From contig JBOZIK010000001.1 of assembly GCA_051453625.1 (NCBI GenBank), positions 144,610,962 to 144,674,961 on the forward strand: a stretch of 64,000 nt of DNA, in the 5' to 3' direction. Below, one piece after another: positions 1 to 11,379 of the stretch. Numbering within the stretch: the stretch's first letter is position 1; the number at the start of each line of letters is the position of its first letter. A model generated the notes under the pieces. It was not told the DNA's origin. It did not search any database and was given only the letters and a program-made list of their open reading frames with translations. The position numbers and the translations under genes were made by a program. The stretch is from Welwitschia mirabilis. Lineage: Eukaryota; Gnetophyta; Gnetopsida; Welwitschiales.

Positions 1-205
1 ATTTGGTGATCTGTGGATCTATAAATCCCACTACCTCATTTAATGATCTGTGAGTTTCTCGTACTTTACTACCTCATTTGGTGATCTATGGAGTTCGCTA
101 GCTCATTTGGTGATCTATAGATCTCTGAATCCCATTGTCTTATTTGGTGATCCATGGATTCTCACATTCCACTACCTCATTTAGTGATCTATGGAATTCT
201 CATTT
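1..205. repeat. Minisatellite, unit 37-38 bp, five full units plus a partial one
   Basis: Units begin at 1, 38, 76, 105, 142 and 179, each opening with ATTTGGTGATCTATGG or a close variant and usually ending CACTACCTC. Unit lengths are 37, 38, 29, 37 and 37 bp, and the last unit fades after about 205. The array starts at the window edge, so it probably extends leftwards. The third unit has lost about 8 bp. Confidence 0.85.
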
Positions 206-1329
206 GTATAAAGTTATCAAGATTACATGATATCATAAGAAGATGCAAGATTTCTTATTATAGATTTTATCAAGATACATCACTAAGATTTCTATAAGAT
301 ATCAATTCCTACTAAGAAATAAAGTTGTATAAGAATAAATTTTGGAAATACAATCATACTCACACAAACTCCAAAGTAGTAGAGAGAAGTAATATACTTT
401 AAATAATTTATAAGATTATTAAAAAACTAGTAGATTTATTAAAAAGAAAGTACTTGTCTAGACCATAAAAAGGATGCAAGAACAAAGGATCATACTCAAA
501 ATTCAATGCAAAATTTTTAAATCCTTTAAAGACTTTAAAACTTTAATGATTTTAAGACTCTAATGTTTCCATGACTCTGACATTTTCAAAGCTCTGATAA
601 GAAAGGTTGCTAAGATCCAATAATATAAGATTTTCTTAAGAACACAAATAAAAGGAAAGGAAGTTTTATATATAATAAGAAGATGAAGAGGATATGAAAA
701 GACATTATCTTGAATAGGATATGAAGAGATACTATCTTCAGAAAAAATAGTTACGAAATCCCTAATGATTACTTTGCCAAGCCACTAAGTGCATTTAATA
801 TTTCATTATAATAGTAATTGTACATTATTCCAAAATTTATTTTGCTAGTAAATAAATAATAATCATTAAAAATATGCCTTCATCATTAAGTCATAAGTTT
901 GAAAATTGAATTTCTTGGAATACTTCAAATTAAGCAAAAAGAAGATACATTAGTCACACAACAATTCAATATATATATATATATATATCCTTTTGAAAAT
1001 CCAAAATAATTGTTAATGTTAATTCAAACAAGTCATCCAAAAGGAAATATCAAAATTTTAAAATCATGCCACTATTTTTTCATAAATAAAACAAAGACAA
1101 ATTAATTATAATTATTTTTATTTAACTAATCAATATGAGACATCTAGCAATTAATTTCGAAGAAATAACATCAAGATAAAATTTCATCACCTATACATAA
1201 TTTTCCATTTGTAATAAATCTTTTAGCATATAAAACTTTAATTGAAACTATACTATACATTTGTCCTTGTTTAAAATATTTAAATAATGTTTAGGCTTAG
1301 TTTATATTATTTAAAAAATTGGGGTATGA
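206..1329. other. AT-rich intergenic DNA, nothing recognised
   Basis: I see no coding motif, LTR end or tRNA-like element here. A perfect (AT)10 microsatellite lies at 969-988. The stretch is low in CpG and has dense stops in all frames. Confidence 0.5.
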
Positions 1330-1965
1330 TACCCATGTCCTAGGATTTCTACTTCTTTTCTAATGTTTCACCATTATTGCATGCTTTCAATTCCAAAACT
1401 TTTATTTAGTGGATCTAAGTCTAATAGTATAGCTTTCCCTAATAATCTTTCTTATTTACATTTATTCTATAATTATCCTCTTGTTTTAAATTTTATATGT
1501 ATTTTAAGGATTAATTCTTACTTTTGAAAGTAGCCTTGCTGTTTACATTTTAAACCCTAGGATTCATTTATGCTCTAAAGGGTTTTGTAGTTTGAAATTT
1601 GTGCCTCATTTTTTACATGCTTGTTTTCTTTTATAGCCCAGATCCCATCTCTTAGATCTAGATTATTAGGTTATTTATTTTGTTCTATTTTCACATCTTA
1701 GTATATGAGACTATCATGATCTTGTTTCATCAAACATTAATAATTCTCAATCATGTAAAGCTTTCTTAAATTACTTGATATAAAATTAGAGGCCCCTAAC
1801 ATATAAATTTCAATTCTTAAGCCAATTTAAGTTTGAATTTTATTTTCAATTCTTTATCGATGTTCACTTATATAATAAATTTAGCTACCTAGTTCTTATT
1901 TAATAATAAATATAATTTAATTTAAAATCATTCGTGTTTTATTTTTTAAATGAAATGCCAATATC
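1330..1965 (+). repeat. Dispersed repeat, copy 1 (partner at about 30,780-31,490)
   Basis: Collinear similarity to 30,780-31,490 is visible by eye. Shared blocks include CATTATTGCATGCTTT, TTTACATTTA followed by CTATAA/CTAAAA, TTTTCACATCT, and ATTCATCATATAAAGCTTTC against its near match in this copy. No coding potential is apparent. It may be part of an LTR or of an untranslated internal region of an unidentified retroelement. Divergence looks well above 20%. Confidence 0.5.
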
Positions 1966-4402
1966 TATTAACAAAAAAAAGAAATAAAGGAGATTAGCAA
2001 GGTGATACCACCTTGTTAAATAATAATAATATTAATATGAAAAGGGGGCCTCCTAACAAGGCATAGTGAATCAAAACAAAGACCCATACAAAAAATTATA
2101 TGGGGTGTAATAGTAGTAAAGAAAACTAATGAAAAAAAGGTAAGATAGTCGTAATCATAGAAAAATAAAAAAGAGGACAAAATAAAAATAATCCTGAAAA
2201 CATTTTATATGGAAATTGATTTTGTAATCAATGTTGGATAAGCACCTATAATGGAAATTGCAAAACATTAAGGCTATATTAAGCTAAAGATGAGACTAAT
2301 CCTATCATCCAATATTTATAAAAGTATCTTAAGGTTTGAAATTTGGGAATTTCCATAGGTTCTTTCTATAGGCCACTTCTTGTAACTTTAGATGCTTGAG
2401 GACTTTAANNNNNNNNNNNNATTTCTAGATTTATCTAACTACTTTTATTCTCTATGATATTATGCCTTGTATTTGGTTAGGATACATATGAATAGATAGC
2501 ATTTTATGTCATCTAATTATGTGTTTCTCAATTGCCTAATGGAAGTGACCCAGTATATCAAACAAGCACTTAGAAAAGGAGGCTAAAGATACTAGGGCTG
2601 ATTCTTAAAGGGATTTATCAAGGTTAAGAGTGAATCAATGATCAACATTTGATTATGAGAATGAACAAGGTGAAGAGGACAAAAAACCTAAAGGACAGGT
2701 CAAGGAATAAGAATTAGGGAATGGTTAGGCTATAAGTAAGAGAAGNNNNNNNNNNNNNNNNNNNNNNNNNNNNNNNNNNNNNNNNNNNGGGGAGGTGAAG
2801 GATGAGGAGACAAAGGGGAATGGATCTAGGTCTCTAAGATGTGGAGCTCAAGGATTGTGAAGAATGAAAGGATAAAGGAGAAGATTAGGGTTTTATTAAA
2901 AATAGGTGATGGTGCATGGGGTAAGGGTGGGAAGAGCGAGGTTATAAGGGGATTGTGTTAAGTTTAGAGAAGCCTTAGAGGTAGGTTGAAAAGGGTAAGA
3001 ATGGGATTTTCATATACCTAATTTAAAAGTCCTACACTTATTTTTCTTATCTAAATATGATGGACTTGAATTTATTCCTTCTTGTAAGGCTTGAAAACTT
3101 CCTTAAGCATTAGTTATCAAAGCTAGAATAAGCCTAGAATGGTAGTTTAAAATTTTTATTTTAGAAATTTAGTAGAAAAGATAGTCTGTTGACCTTCAAA
3201 CCATCTCCTAGGAACCACATGAAAATACAATGCAAAACTTTTGGTTTTGCATGATTATCAGATTGCACCAAGTAACAATCGATTATCTTCACTACTAGTT
3301 GATAAATTGGGGGCAACTCTCATTTTGAAAAATTTCCACTCTTCATTATTATCATGTAGCATTCACAAAATGGATTCATTTCAATTTTTCCTTAGGCTTT
3401 TACATTAAGAATTTTCTCTTCCAGGGAAAACCCTAGCACCTAGGCTATCGACTCTTCTAAAACCATAATTTTGCATTTTTAAAAATAACCTAGTTTTCTT
3501 TATATCTATAATAAAATTCTAAAGGATTGAGCAAAGGTTAACTCTTTATCTCTCTTAGAATATTCTCCCATCTATATCTTATAATGATTAATCATACCTA
3601 TACATTCTATTCAATTCTTATTAGGGCTATTGATTCATGAGTAGGATGCTTATCCATAGCTATAATAATATCTTTCCTTCACTATCACTGGATTGAATTG
3701 GAGATTTGATGAAAGATAAATCTAATATTTTGAAAGAGTACATAATTTATTATCTACCAAATGTACCAAATAATTAAATGTTAGTGCTCTAATGTGAAAA
3801 TATATTATCTCACAAAGTTCACATTAACATGAAAAAAACTCTAAGGATTTTAGTTCACTCATATATATTGAATAGATGGTAGATGTTTTTACCCTCCTTA
3901 TTATAAAGGTTAAAAACTTGAATGACCTCTATTTTTAAATTAATTAGTATATCTGTAACAAATATGACATACTTATTAAGGTACCATATAAGAATCTTAA
4001 TTTTTCTTAAGTAAGATTCCTCTCCATAATGACTTAACCCCTTGAAATTTTCATGCTTGTTCATTATTGATATTTTATTATCATAATTAGTAGTGATGCC
4101 TAGGTGAAGAAGCTACTTTTTATCTTTATTAATATGTTTTCATAGAAAGGATCTATCAGTGTTATGTGTCCCATTCTCTCTATACTTTATGATCATCCAA
4201 TAGGTCCATATAACCTCATATTTATCCAGTCTTTTACAAAAATTATGTTGACCTACATCTTCAATATTATAGACACCAAGTAACTCAAAAAACTTAGGTT
4301 TGTCAATATTTTATCATTTAACTAGATTGATACGAGTCTTATCCTTTCTTCCTATTAAAAAAATCTTTTAAAACATCTACCAAGAAGTTGACAAACCTTT
4401 TT
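1966..4402. other. Intergenic stretch with two gaps, no gene recognised
   Basis: Runs of N lie at 2,409-2,420 and 2,746-2,788. The part at about 2,620-3,020 is strongly purine-rich on the plus strand, unlike its surroundings. It reads partly open but gives no motif that I can name. The part at 3,800-4,400 lies where the 3' end of the minus-strand LINE would be expected, but I cannot confirm LINE sequence there. Short ORFs such as 3,855-4,064 show no family motif. Confidence 0.4.
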
Positions 4403-5405
4403 TGATGGGGTCATAATAGTCTTCATGTATTAAGTAATGAAGTTGATACATTGATGAAATATTATATTTATAAAAAACACAAGAATTATTAGAAAATAAT
4501 ACTAGAAAAATGTAGAAATCTATGATACTTAAATAATTTATTTTAAGATATGGTAATTTACTATAGAATTTACAAAGACAATTAGATTTTAAATAGTTTA
4601 GTTCAAAATTCATTATTAAGATTAGCTTCTGAGAACATTACTTGAACTATTTAGGTTGAATATTAATCATTTTCTACTATATACATATTATATATGGTTA
4701 GAAGTAAAAATAGAAAACATATATGAATATTAAGCAAATGTTGATACAATGCTTAGTTTTAAGTACTTTTATGTATCCTCATTTATGATCAACTACATAA
4801 ATAAGAGTAACTCAAGGGTCAAATATTACTTTTTCAAGTAATACCAAGTCTTCACTACTTTAAGTATGTAAAAAAAAATATAGTATTTGATAATCTGACT
4901 TTTTAGCTTTTTATTAGAATAACACTAACTGATATAGAAAGTTTAGTCATAGTAACATGTGCTTTCCTTTATAGGTAATACTAGAATTCTAGAGATAATA
5001 GTCATGCTTATTGTTTAGGATGCATTAATAATCTCCTTATTTAAGTTGTGGCTCCATTTCTCTTCCTAGAGTTACTTCCACCAAAATTCCCCTCTTTCGA
5101 GGTAGAGATATAACCTTTATACTTCTTAATTCTTACTAATTTTGGTTATGCCATTTCTTTTCTTTCTCTGAGAAAATAGCCTTTTTGGTAAAGTTGTTCT
5201 TGCATTTTTGCCATCTTGGTCTTTTTCATTCTCCTAATACTAATTGGTAGTGTGTGCTTACAAAATTATTAATAAAATAATATATATACTAACCTACTAA
5301 CATCCTAACTTACTGACTTAAATAATTATAAATGAGTTTTACTAATAATCTATAAAACATAGATATTAGATATAAAACCACTTTAATATTGATAAAATAT
5401 ACATC
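4403..5405 (-). repeat. Athila-family LTR, probably solo, inside LINE-1
   Basis: The sequence starts TGATGGGG and ends ...ATACATCA, so on the minus strand it reads TGATGTAT...CCCCATCA. It matches the LTRs at 37,938-38,890 and 48,106-49,060 in order: an AATACTAGAAAAATGTAGAAA block, a TTTAGTTCAAAATTCAT block, a TACTTTTTCAAGTAAT block and the distal CTAACCTACTAACATCC block. Its length, about 1.0 kb, is close to their 953-955 bp. LINE reverse-transcriptase sequence adjoins on the high side rather than retrotransposon internal sequence, so I read it as a solo LTR. Flanking TTTTT and TTATT could be a decayed target-site duplication, but this is weak in AT-rich DNA. Confidence 0.65.
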
Positions 5406-7108
5406 ATTATTTTTTCTTATTACACATGTATTAAGTATAAGATATTTAGCTTATCAAGATAGGAATTAATTAGTACACCTTCAATACTATTTTTTAATTT
5501 TTTTAGGAGGGCCTTCTAGGTACTTGTTTTATTCCAACATTTCATTAAAATCATCAAAAATAATCTGATTCTTTTCCTTCACTATTATCTATATCACTCA
5601 TGATAAGATATTTATGGTTACTTAAAGTATTAAAAAAACAAATTTTACATTTGTTCTATTTTATGATGAGGCCTATCAACTCACTAAAATTATTAAGGAT
5701 ATTGACTATGGTTCTGGCATATTTTTGGATGTATTTGGTGGTAACCATGGTATCATTGGCATAATGATTATTGAGGAAAATGTGGTCTTCTATAGCTATG
5801 TATTTTGTCTTATATTTTTTCAAGAAGGTACTCATGGTGTTCATAAACAAAATCAATAGATATGATGATAAAGGGTTACATGTCTCAAATCATTAAAAGA
5901 AGGGAAGAAACCATAAGAAGCTTTATTCATTTTAATTGAGAAATTGATTTCTTTTATAGATCTAGGCATAACCTTACCATTTTCTTTAGAAATCATTATA
6001 TAATGGGAACTTGTTATGAAGTTGTTAATTTAACTAGATCATAAGCTTTTGCTAAGTTAAGATTAATGGACATAGTAGAAAACCTATGAGTTTTGTAAGA
6101 TCAAGTAAGCTTATGATTCAAATAACTTAACCTTAAATGTACCATAAATTAACAAAACCATCTTGCTAGGGATAATAAATTTTGATAGTAGATGACTTAT
6201 CTATATAATCATGGCCTTTCTTAGAATCTTGTAGATAGCATTACAAATACCAATGAAGTAAAAGTTTAAGGGGTAATAACATAACATATTTTAATCATAA
6301 CAATGATATTTATGTAGTTAATATTCTTATTTATTTTACCTTGTAGGAACATATTATTCACCATATTGATGAAGCTATGCTTAAGTTAGAAAAGGAATTT
6401 TTTATAAAATTCTATAAGCTGGTCATTAAGCTTAATACTTCTATTGTTTTTCATAGTTTAGATAGCTATATTTATTTCATGGATAGTAAAATAAAGTATC
6501 AAGTGTATTTTATTTTCTGTATAAATATTCTTATGAAGATTAAAATTTTTAGGGGGCCCTTGTTTTTAGTCCATAACACTTCGTAGTAGTTTTCAAAAAA
6601 TCTAGTTGTCTTTCTTCTTTAAAATATCTCTATTATTTTATCATCTTGTTATAATCTAGTTTATTTGAATTTGATAATTTACGTATTAGAAAAATAACTT
6701 GCTATATTATTTTCTTTACTTAAGCCATTTAATTCTTGATCTTTATTTCTAATAGAAATCATTGTTTTTGAAAATATCATCCAAGTGAAACAAAATTTCT
6801 ATTATATTATTTTTTAAAGTAAAGTCTTCCTCCTTCTCCTAGAGGTTCTTAAGATAATTTAGCAATTCTAGTATCCAAGATTTAAAAGTTCTTCTATACT
6901 TCCTAATTCACTTATTTAGAATATCTTTGAAATAAGTTGAACCTCTATGAAAAAAATCCTAGAAGGCTAGGCCTTTATAAGTTTTTTATATATCGTTAAC
7001 AATATGCTCTAGATTCTTTCTTTGTAATTAATAGCACTTTAAATTAAGACTTAAGTGGTGGGGCATACTTTCCCTCATTTGTAAAAGAATAGGCCTATGA
7101 TTAGAGTT
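5138..7108. repeat. Tandem segmental duplication, copy 1 (about 1.97 kb)
   Basis: Direct repeat of 7,109-9,088, collinear along its whole length, from TAATTTTGGTTATGCC at the start to AATAGGCCTATGATTA at the end. By eye the two differ at about one position in eight to ten. The unit holds the last 270 bp of the Athila-family LTR plus LINE-1 reverse-transcriptase sequence, so the duplication happened after the LTR had inserted. Confidence 0.85.
5406..7107 (-). pseudogene. LINE-1 ORF2 reverse transcriptase, duplicated copy 1 (broken)
   Basis: Minus-strand remnant of a plant L1-type non-LTR reverse transcriptase. The best open piece is 5,656-5,856. It holds the region after the RLRQGDPLSP-like block, then the active-site block as HYANDTM at about 5,750-5,765 (family form YADDT), followed by VNILNNFSELIGLII and an NKxKxxFFNT-like stretch. 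The first Asp of the catalytic pair is Asn. Upstream, at about 6,000-6,300 in other frames, a KAYDLV-like block can be read. Stops and frameshifts are frequent. The plus-strand ORF at 6,377-6,586 is only antisense to this domain. A LINE reverse transcriptase copies its own RNA at a nicked target site; this copy cannot. Confidence 0.75.
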
Positions 7109-9088
7109 AATTTTGGTTATGCCATTTCTTTTCTTTCTTTGAGAAAATAGGCTTTTGGGTAAAGTTGTTCTTGCATTTTCACCATCCTAGTCTTTTTTAT
7201 TCTCCTAATGCTATTTGGAAATGTGTACTTACAACATTATTAACAGCACAATATATATACTGACCTATTAACATCCTAATGAACTGAGTTAAATAATTAG
7301 TGAGATGTTTTACTACTAATCTATAAAACATAGATATTAGATATAAAAACATTTTAATATTGATAAAAATATGCATTATTATTTTTTCTTACTACACATG
7401 TATTAAGTAAAAGATATTTAACTCATCAAGATAGGAAGTGATTATTACACCTTAAATACTATTTTTTTAATTTTTTTCAGGAGGGCCTTCTAGGTACTTG
7501 TTTTATTCCAACTCTTCATTAAAATCCTCAAATAAAATCTGATTCTCTTCCTTTACTATTATCTATATGACTCATGATAAGACATATATGGTTACTTGAG
7601 GTATTGAAAAAATAAATTTTACATTTGTTCTAGTTTATGGTGAGTTCTATCAACTCACTAAAATTATTAAGAATATTGACTATGATTCTAACATCTTTTT
7701 GAATGTCTTTGGTGGTAATCATGGTATCATTAGCACAATGATTATTGAGGAAAATGTGGTCTTTTATAGCTATGTATTTTTACTTTTATTTCTTTAAGAA
7801 AGTACTCACAATATTCATAATCAAAATCAAGAGGTATGATGATAAATGGTTACACATCTCAAATCATTAAAAGAAGGGAAGAAACCATAAGGAGTTCCAT
7901 TCATTTTAATTGAGGATTTGGTTTTCTTCTATAGATCTAGGCATAGCTTTATACTTTGCTCTAGGAATCATTCTTTAGTGAGAACTTATTATGAAGTTGT
8001 TCATTTAACTAGATCATAAGCTTTTGATATGTTAAGCTTGATGAACATAGCAGAAAACTTGTGAGTTTTACAAGATCAAATAAGCTTGTGATTCAAATAA
8101 TATAACCTTGAATGTNNNNNNNNNNCATTCTTTGATAGGAATAATAAGTTTTAATAATAATAAGTTTTAATAGTAGATGACTTATCTATTTAACTAGGGC
8201 CTTTCTTAGAATCTTGTAGATAGCATTATAGATACCAATGAAGTAGAAGTTTGAGGGGTAATAACATAGTACATTTTTGATATAACAATGATATTTGTAT
8301 AGTTAATATCCTTATTTGTTTTACCTTGTAGGAACATATCATTCACTATATTGATGAAGTTATGCTTAAATTAGAAAACGAATTTTTTATAAAATTGTAT
8401 AGGCCAATCATTAGGCTCAATACTTCTATTGTTTTTCATACTTTAGATAGCTATCTTTATTTCATGGATAGTAAAATAAATCATCAAGTGTATTTAATAT
8501 TTTATATAAATATTTTTATGAAGATTAAAATTTTTATGGGGGCCTTTTTTTAAGTTCACAACACTTTGTAATAGTTTTTAGAAATTCTAGCTATGTCTTT
8601 CTTCTTTGAAATCTTTCTATTATCTTATCATATACTTTTAATCTAGTTTATTTGAATTTTATGGTTCATCTATTAGAAAAAGAACTTGCTATATTATTTT
8701 CCTTCCTGGTCCATTTAATTCTTAATCCTTATTTCTAATAGAAATCCTTGGCTCTAAAAAGATGATGCAAGTCAAAAAGAATTTCTATTATGTTATTTTT
8801 TTAAGTGAATTATCTTCCTCTTCCTCATAGATGATCTCAAACTATTTTATAAATTATAATCTCCAACCTTTAAAAGTTATTCTATTCTTTCTAATCGACT
8901 CCTTTAGAATATCTTTGAAATAAGTTGAACCTCTATGAAAAAACTCCTAGGAGGCTAGGCCTTTAAAAGTTTTTCAGATATCCTTAACAATATGCTTTAG
9001 ATCCTTTCTTTGTAATTAATAGTACTTCAAACTAAAACTCAAGTGGTGGGTCATATTTTACCTCATTTGTTAAAGAATAGGCCTATGA
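7109..9088. repeat. Tandem segmental duplication, copy 2
   Basis: Second copy of the 5,138-7,108 unit. Its first 277 bp (7,109-7,385) repeat the distal end of the Athila-family LTR; the rest is LINE reverse transcriptase. A 10-base gap lies at 8,116-8,125. This copy keeps continuity with the LINE endonuclease beyond 9,060, so it is probably the ancestral location of the RT region. Confidence 0.85.
7390..9060 (-). pseudogene. LINE-1 ORF2 reverse transcriptase, copy 2 (broken)
   Basis: Same minus-strand L1-type reverse transcriptase as copy 1, contiguous with the endonuclease domain upstream (9,060-9,710). The active-site block reads HCANDTM at about 7,728-7,740, so the family's YADD is CAND here. 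Copy 1 has YAND. Both carry Asn for the first Asp, which suggests the loss predates the duplication. The NILNNFSELIEL and NKxKIxFFNT stretches are still legible. No continuous frame survives. The ORF at 8,362-8,553 on the plus strand is antisense noise, conserved only because the segment is duplicated. Confidence 0.75.
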
Positions 9089-9710
9089 TTATAGCTTATT
9101 CTTAGAAGGTCATTGAAATTATATGGAATAATGGCTACTAATCTACTAGTAATTCAAGCTCTATTGATTCTAGTTAATACCTCACAAGTGTTTTATTATT
9201 TATTAGACTAGGTATACTTTGTGTTTGTTTTAATCAAATCATGCATGTCATTTTTTTCAATTATAGTTAAAAATTCCTCTATTTCTCTTTGTTTCTAGCA
9301 ATATATCCATTTATTCCACTAATATAAGCACTTGCTAAAACCTCTTATAATAAGTTATTTTTTACTTTGAAATTTCTTGGACATCTTTACAATTATGGCT
9401 ATGCAGTTCCTATGCTTTTACAAATCATAATAATTAGTAATAATAATATCCTAAAATGTAACATAACTAAACAATGTGCCTTTTCAATAATATCAAATGA
9501 TACTTTACTAGCTATAAGAAGCATGCCCTTGTTGGTACTAGCTATGTACATTGTCTTCCAATGCTATGGAAAATTAAATTCTTTAATTTTTAAAATCTTG
9601 ATTTTCTAAATACATACTAGGTGTGGATTCCACTATTGGATAAGATGAAGAAGGAATTTTCATTTATGGGATATTTCCATCCCCTTCAAGTTCCATGATA
9701 AAACTATCAT
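9060..9710 (-). pseudogene. LINE-1 ORF2 endonuclease domain (broken)
   Basis: The apurinic-like endonuclease that nicks target DNA for LINE integration. On the minus strand a start region reads MIVLSWNLKG at 9,681-9,710, matching the family's SWNxRG N-terminus with the metal-site Asn. A KGMLLIASKVSF block follows at about 9,500 (family GGlLl.W). Then come EEFLTIIEKNDMHDL and TKYT.SN (family fTWsN), NRA.ITSRLVAIIP (family DRaL.s), and finally YNHRPIL at about 9,065-9,085, where the family has SDHxPI. Asp is thus Asn next to the catalytic His. Several stops interrupt it. Domain order and spacing are normal for plant L1 ORF2. Confidence 0.8.
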
Positions 9711-9759
9711 TATTGTTTTTTCTTATGGCTATTGTACTTTTTAACTGTATATTTTACCA

Positions 9760-9998
9760 TGCCTTAATATTAAGTTGTCAAATTTATTTATGTTTTTCTA
9801 TTTATCATTTCTTAATTTGTGGGCCTTCCCCTTTTGTTATGGAGTTTGTATCCCTCTATTGGCAAGGAGGCTTCTTCTATTTTCTATTCTTCATTCTTCT
9901 TGATTTTGTCTTGTAGTTTCTCAGATGAGGCAAAGTCTTAGCCATTATTCACTCTATTCCTAGAAGGACTATTTGGTGATACATCCTTACTTTTCCCC
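9760..9998 (-). pseudogene. LINE-1 ORF1 C-terminal tail (broken)
   Basis: The minus strand just upstream of the endonuclease start encodes a low-complexity charged stretch ending in PIEGYKLHNKRGRPTN at about 9,815-9,865. This resembles the KRGRP tail of plant LINE ORF1 proteins. The plus-strand LTR at 10,003 cuts it off. The rest of ORF1 lies beyond the inserted element, at 20.0-20.76 kb. The ORF at 9,695-9,916 on the plus strand is antisense. Confidence 0.6.
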
Positions 9999-10002
9999 CC
10001 TC

Positions 10003-11349
10003 TATTAACATGTAAAAATGGACATTTCGATCAAGTTAAATGATGGATTTATTATGATAAAAGACATTCATATAATNNNNNNNNNNCAGAAAAGCCTGTC
10101 TTGTATTGATTTTTTATAATAATTACAGACTTATCCATTTTCCATGGTATTTTTAGCTTAATTATTAAATTTTGTGCAACATTCCTAAATTTCAATAACA
10201 TGTGGTTCACAATGTTGATGTTGTCATTCAGGTTACCAATTTCTACTAGTCCTTTTAAGCAAAAAACCTCCATTCTCATGTTTTTAAATTATCATGCAAA
10301 ATTAGATTAAATATAGTTATTGTCTTAATTAAATTCCACATCAAAATCAACTAGCATTCTTGATGAGACACAATAGTGATAACATTGATTTGTAATAGTG
10401 ACATGATATTTCTAAGTAGGATAATAGTGGAAACAAATGGCGACAATAGCAATTAATAGCAATAGCAGTAGCATTTGGGAGCCAGGTAATTGACCTTATT
10501 ATAAGGATCTCCACCTAATAAAGGATGATAAAATATCCTACCTCATACCCTCATTATGTAAATGCTCATATCATGCTATAAGGCAAAGTCTTATAACCAT
10601 TCCTTACCTTCCGTCCTTACTTATAAAAGTGCCTCAAGACCTTCATTACAACATTCTTTATTTTGGTAAAAGATTGAATCTTTGGAGTGTCCAGTCATGA
10701 TCACCTTCTAATCACTTATTTGAGGAGTTATCTCATCTTCAAGGAGAGCTTGAGGATTTCCACCAACATCCTTCTTTCTTCAATGTAATGTATTTCATTT
10801 AATGCATAAAAGTTGTTTTGCTTTTGATTTCAAGTCACAAGTTACTTTATACTTGGAATACTTAGGTAATAAATTAAATATCATGTTTTAGCTAGTAAAT
10901 TTCTTAATGACTTGGTTTAACTCCTTGCAACCTTATAGATTTTAAGTACCTAGGGTTCTTACATTCCCTTTTTATTATAAGGTTGTAAAGGGTCGAGTGG
11001 CAATTGAGTTCACCATTTTTCATATGATAAATAATGTGATGTAATCATGACTCAAGTTAATATTCTTAATAGTTTAAAGTGTATTATAGGGAAAGCATAG
11101 GATATCATTAGATTAAAGGATTGCTCATGAACAAGTCAGTGAAAACCTGGAGCTTACTTGCTTAGCTTATTTTTCAAAGTCAAAGTTTCAAAACTGCTCT
11201 TTCAAATTCTTCTATTTTTTTATTTCATTTAGGTTGTAACTTGTAAGAAAGTACAAAAGTTATAAAATTATGAAAATATATGTTAGTTATCTTTATGAAA
11301 AGAATGATATTGAGTGCACAGTCAATTAAATATGGTTCTCTATAAAATA
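10003..11349 (+). repeat. 5' LTR of Athila-1
   Basis: Begins TATTAACATG (TGTTAACATG in the 3' copy, a G-to-A change of the usual TG start). It ends at ...CTCTATAAAATA just before the PBS. Length is 1,347 bp including the 10-base gap at 10,077-10,086; the 3' LTR has 1,338 bp. A TATA box, TTATAAAAG, lies at 10,621-10,629 and is conserved in the 3' LTR. Collinear with 18,627-19,964 throughout. Confidence 0.8.
10621..10629 (+). promoter_or_regulatory. LTR TATA box, Athila-1 5' LTR
   Basis: TTATAAAAG inside a TCCTTACTTATAAAAG context, present at the same place in the 3' LTR (19,205-19,213). It lies about 620 bp into the LTR, a normal position for the U3/R promoter of a plant Gypsy LTR. Confidence 0.6.
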
Positions 11350-11357
11350 AAAATAAA

Positions 11358-11378
11358 TTTTAAAATCATTAGTAAGGA
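11358..11378 (+). other. Primer-binding site of Athila-1 (tRNA-Asp type, decayed)
   Basis: The sequence after the LTR, TTTTAAAATCATTAGTAAGGA, lines up without gaps with TTTT plus the Athila PBS core GGCGCCGTTGCCGGGGA. Most differences are G-to-A or C-to-T, and two are transversions. Position and flanking T-run fit the family. The identification relies on alignment to remembered family sequence. Confidence 0.6.
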
Positions 11379-11379
11379 T

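Noticed and set aside
4403-5405. 3' LTR of a complete third Athila element
   Set aside because: Sequence on its high side is LINE reverse transcriptase rather than Athila internal sequence, and no clear polypurine tract adjoins. A solo LTR fits better.
6377-8553. Two similar plus-strand ORFs (69 and 63 codons) that look conserved as a protein pair
   Set aside because: They are antisense to LINE reverse transcriptase and similar only because the whole 1.97 kb segment is tandemly duplicated.
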